Shown: piece by piece, positions 62,205-64,000 of the stretch | Numbering within the stretch: position 1 is the first letter of the stretch | How the letters are laid out: every line of letters begins with the position of its first letter | Source of the DNA: Paenibacillus marchantiophytorum | GTDB lineage: Bacteria; Bacillota; Bacilli; Paenibacillales; NBRC-103111 | NCBI RefSeq assembly: GCF_014640555.1 | Contig: NZ_BMHE01000033.1 | Location: forward strand, 1 to 64,000 | DNA length: 64,000 nucleotides | Reading direction: 5' to 3' | Translations under genes and position numbers: made by a program | Notes under the pieces: model-generated | The model's database searches: none | Told to the model about the DNA's origin: nothing | Seen by the model: only the letters and a program-made list of their open reading frames with translations

Positions 62205-62263
62205 TCATTATCTTGGATTGGATGGAACATCATTACGGTATTTAAAGGAAAGGTAAGATTAGT

Positions 62264-63463
62264 TTATAGCGCTTTTTCTTGCCAAGCGTGGTACTGCTCA
62301 CGGAAGGCAGCAGGCCAAAGCTGCTCATCCAAACTATACTGCGCTAAGAACGCGAATGCCCAGCGCTCAATGCCGAAGCCTACACAGCCCGTAACGGCGT
62401 TGCGTTTGCCCATCTTGATATTAAAGGCATTCCCGAACGTATTGCTGTGAAAATTAACCGAAGAACAGGCAATCGATTTCTTCACATGAGGAATCGTCAA
62501 GCGAAGCTCATACTTCATCTCTTGATTACGTTGGAAAGACGCTTTCACTTGAAAATCATTCGTGAAGAATGGATCATTGGCGATTTCCATCATGCTGTCA
62601 ACGTTCCACTCCACGGCCAGTTCTTTCAAATATTCAATCGATTTTAGACGATTTTCTTTGACGAAGTCCGGCTTGCCGACGAAAATAATTTCGCGCATTG
62701 AGAAGTCGAGCAGACGGCCGAAATCGCTGTGGTTTTTGGATTCGAAGCGATGACACTTGGCAATGGCGGTTACGACGATGCCGTCACCTTCCAAGGTTTC
62801 ATTTTCTAAGCCTTCATAGCAGTGATAGCATGTGGAAGGATTCATCATGAAATTCGGCTTCACCAAGTTGTTATCAAGCGCCATCGGCGCCTCTTGGTTC
62901 CAACCGCCAGCTTCGCGGATCGATTGGGAGAACGACTCGATCACATCCAAATCTTCGCGCAAATGAGTAACGAAGTGGATATGCTCAGGGAAAGATGTGA
63001 AATGGTTGGTTTTATTCAACGTATGGCTGTGAATGACAGCGGGATAGGATTCCTCCTGCATGCCTTCGAAGCGTTTGGCGATCTTCGTCACGAAGGAATA
63101 GTCGAGAAACCGCATCAAGCTGGAGAATGGTTCACGGAAAATGAAAAGACCGGGTTCCAGGACTTTAATGGCTTTGCGCTCCACGAGCTCGGCAATAATG
63201 TCGCCTTCATAAGGCGTATCTACTTTATTTTCGAATAAAATATTTTCTTTAAAGCCAAAGTCGCCGTGAGAGAAACGTTCAATCAGACGTTGAACTCGCT
63301 CGGTAATCCCCTCATCCCCGTTCGGAGAGTTGTGGTTAATTACAATGTGGCCATCAACCAGCGCGATATCCTGGATATGTTCATCGGCGAAAGCTGCCGC
63401 ATATTTAACTTGTCCGTGCTGGCTTTCAGCAAGACCTTCTAGAGAAATTCTACATGTCATCAT
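62264..63463 (-). CDS. amino acid:[carrier protein] ligase, class II aaRS-like
   Basis: Soluble protein of 399 residues related to the catalytic core of archaeal-type seryl-tRNA synthetase and to the amino acid:carrier-protein ligases known from Bradyrhizobium and Agrobacterium. Motif 2 is CHRFES followed by LLDFSMREIIFVG; motif 3 is CVGFGIERWAFAFL (Arg367). Candidate zinc ligands are Cys212 or Cys215, Glu241 and Cys360. No tRNA-binding domain is visible. An N-terminal region of about 110 residues has no counterpart I recognise and could contact the carrier. Predicted reaction: ATP-dependent loading of an amino acid on the phosphopantetheine of the adjacent carrier. The start (63463, or an adjacent ATG at 63460) follows GAGGTAA, which overlaps the stop of the carrier gene. 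The amino acid used cannot be read from the sequence. Confidence 0.8.
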   Translation of the reverse strand: MMTCRISLEGLAESQHGQVKYAAAFADEHIQDIALVDGHIVINHNSPNGDEGITERVQRLIERFSHGDFGFKENILFENKVDTPYEGDIIAELVERKAIKVLEPGLFIFREPFSSLMRFLDYSFVTKIAKRFEGMQEESYPAVIHSHTLNKTNHFTSFPEHIHFVTHLREDLDVIESFSQSIREAGGWNQEAPMALDNNLVKPNFMMNPSTCYHCYEGLENETLEGDGIVVTAIAKCHRFESKNHSDFGRLLDFSMREIIFVGKPDFVKENRLKSIEYLKELAVEWNVDSMMEIANDPFFTNDFQVKASFQRNQEMKYELRLTIPHVKKSIACSSVNFHSNTFGNAFNIKMGKRNAVTGCVGFGIERWAFAFLAQYSLDEQLWPAAFREQYHAWQEKAL

Positions 63464-63470
63464 GAATGGG

Positions 63471-63728
63471 TTACCTCGCAGTCTTCTTGGAAATAAAATC
63501 GGCAATTTCGCTGACAGTGTTCATGGAGTACAGCATGAGATCCTGATTCGTTACTTGGATGCTGTATGTTTTTTCGATATGAGCGATGAGGGCGGTAGCG
63601 CCGATAGAATCGATAAATCCATAGTCAAACAGATGGACATCCACATCAAAATCATCGTCGTCCTCGGCAATTTCGTAACGCTCGCGAATATGCTGTTCAA
63701 GCTGCGCTAATAGGTCTTCATTAGACAT
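63471..63728 (-). CDS. acyl carrier protein (DltC-like)
   Basis: Carrier protein of 85 residues, acidic (AEDDDDFDVD), with the phosphopantetheine attachment Ser41 in the motif GFIDSIGATALI. The fold pattern of four helices matches ACP/DltC. It begins with MSNEDLLAQLEQHIRERY after GGAGG. The ligase start lies 7 bases past its stop, so the two are co-translated. A phosphopantetheinyl transferase is not in the window. The neighbours make it the amino acid carrier rather than a fatty acid ACP. Confidence 0.9.
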   Translation of the reverse strand: MSNEDLLAQLEQHIRERYEIAEDDDDFDVDVHLFDYGFIDSIGATALIAHIEKTYSIQVTNQDLMLYSMNTVSEIADFISKKTAR

Positions 63729-63745
63729 GTTGGAAAGCCTCCTGA

Positions 63746-64000
63746 TTATTGGTTTTGGCTAGTGAAAGTGAGGGTCGCTAGATCCCCGTATCGGGTAATG
63801 GTATACGTCTGCGTCGGTGCATCATAGGTCACTTTGAGTTCGGGAGCATCGAAAGTCAATTCAGTAGGGCTGTACAGCTTCACCTGCTGCAGGCCTGCTG
63901 ATTTGAGCTCAAGCTGATAAGTAGTTCCTTGATGTGTCAGGGCAAAGGGAACATTTGAACGTACGATGTGGAATTGATCTTGCTGAGGTCCAATTCCGAT
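63746..64000 (-). CDS. C-terminal part of an unknown protein, first visible gene of the Dlt-like operon (partial)
   Basis: Eighty-four C-terminal residues are inside the window; the rest lies beyond the right edge. The visible part has alternating hydrophobic strands (FHIVRSNVPFALTHQG, YQLELKSAGLQQVKLY, LTFDAPELKVTYDAP, YTITRYGDLATLTF), predicting a beta-sandwich domain, as often found on extracellular polymer-processing enzymes. No membrane segment or catalytic motif is visible. Only 17 bases separate it from the carrier protein gene, which places it in the same operon. Family unknown. Confidence 0.6.
   Translation of the reverse strand: MGIGPQQDQFHIVRSNVPFALTHQGTTYQLELKSAGLQQVKLYSPTELTFDAPELKVTYDAPTQTYTITRYGDLATLTFTSQNQ

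Overview
The window is a chromosomal segment of a motile, endospore-forming, S-layer-bearing member of the Bacillota, most probably a Paenibacillus or close relative. Evidence for this is SLH-domain S-layer genes, an alpha/beta small acid-soluble spore protein, stalk-domain secreted proteins, and the Bacillus-like order degS-degU-comFA-comFC-yvyF-flgM-flgN-flgK-flgL-yviE-fliW-csrA-hag-flaG-fliD-fliS-fliT-hpf-secA-prfB followed later by ftsE-ftsX-hydrolase-ctp-minJ and uvrB-uvrA. No tRNA, rRNA, IS element or CRISPR array was seen.

Layout. 1-4.3 kb: the 3' end of one S-layer-type gene, a complete paralogue with tandem translation starts, and a small secreted protein. 4.4-9.7 kb: a spore protein, metK with a structured leader, a heptad-repeat coiled-coil protein and a secreted phosphodiester-glycosidase-like protein. 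9.7-14.8 kb: the DegS/DegU two-component system and competence genes comFA/comFC. 14.9-25.9 kb: a late flagellar cluster with sigma-D promoters before flgM and hag (and a weaker one before flaG), the FliW/CsrA control pair and a CsrA-type hairpin in the hag leader. Directly downstream of hag lies a decayed fliB (flagellin lysine N-methylase). 26-32 kb: cold shock protein, hpf, secA, prfB with its +1 frameshift site, and a YitT protein. Two clusters of DnaA-box-like nonamers lie at 26.0-26.2 and 32.2-32.3 kb.

32.6-41.1 kb: one arginine biosynthesis run, argC-argJ-argB-argD-argF-argG-argH, behind a sigma-A promoter overlapped by a perfect ARG-box-like palindrome; a 113-bp tandem repeat separates argB from argD. 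41.1-44.3 kb (minus strand): DUF4097, HAAS/DUF1700 and VanW-family envelope proteins. 44.5-50.6 kb: ftsEX, a coiled-coil M23 murein hydrolase, a C-terminal processing protease and a MinJ-like PDZ protein. 51.2-52.8 kb (minus): motA-motB. 53.1-58.0 kb: uvrB-uvrA. Two small unrecognised ORFs and a sugar isomerase-like gene follow.

60.0-64.0 kb (minus strand) is the most unusual region. It is a Dlt-like operon made of an acyl carrier protein, a class II aminoacyl-tRNA-synthetase-like amino acid:carrier-protein ligase, a DltD/AlgX-like SGNH protein, a 36-residue DltX-like microprotein and a DltB-like MBOAT acyltransferase. The architecture predicts charging of an amino acid onto the carrier by a tRNA-synthetase-like enzyme instead of a DltA adenylation enzyme, transfer across the membrane by the MBOAT, relay through the DltX-like tyrosine and esterification of an extracellular polymer by the SGNH protein. 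The operon continues upstream past the window edge, so its acceptor and any other partners are not visible.
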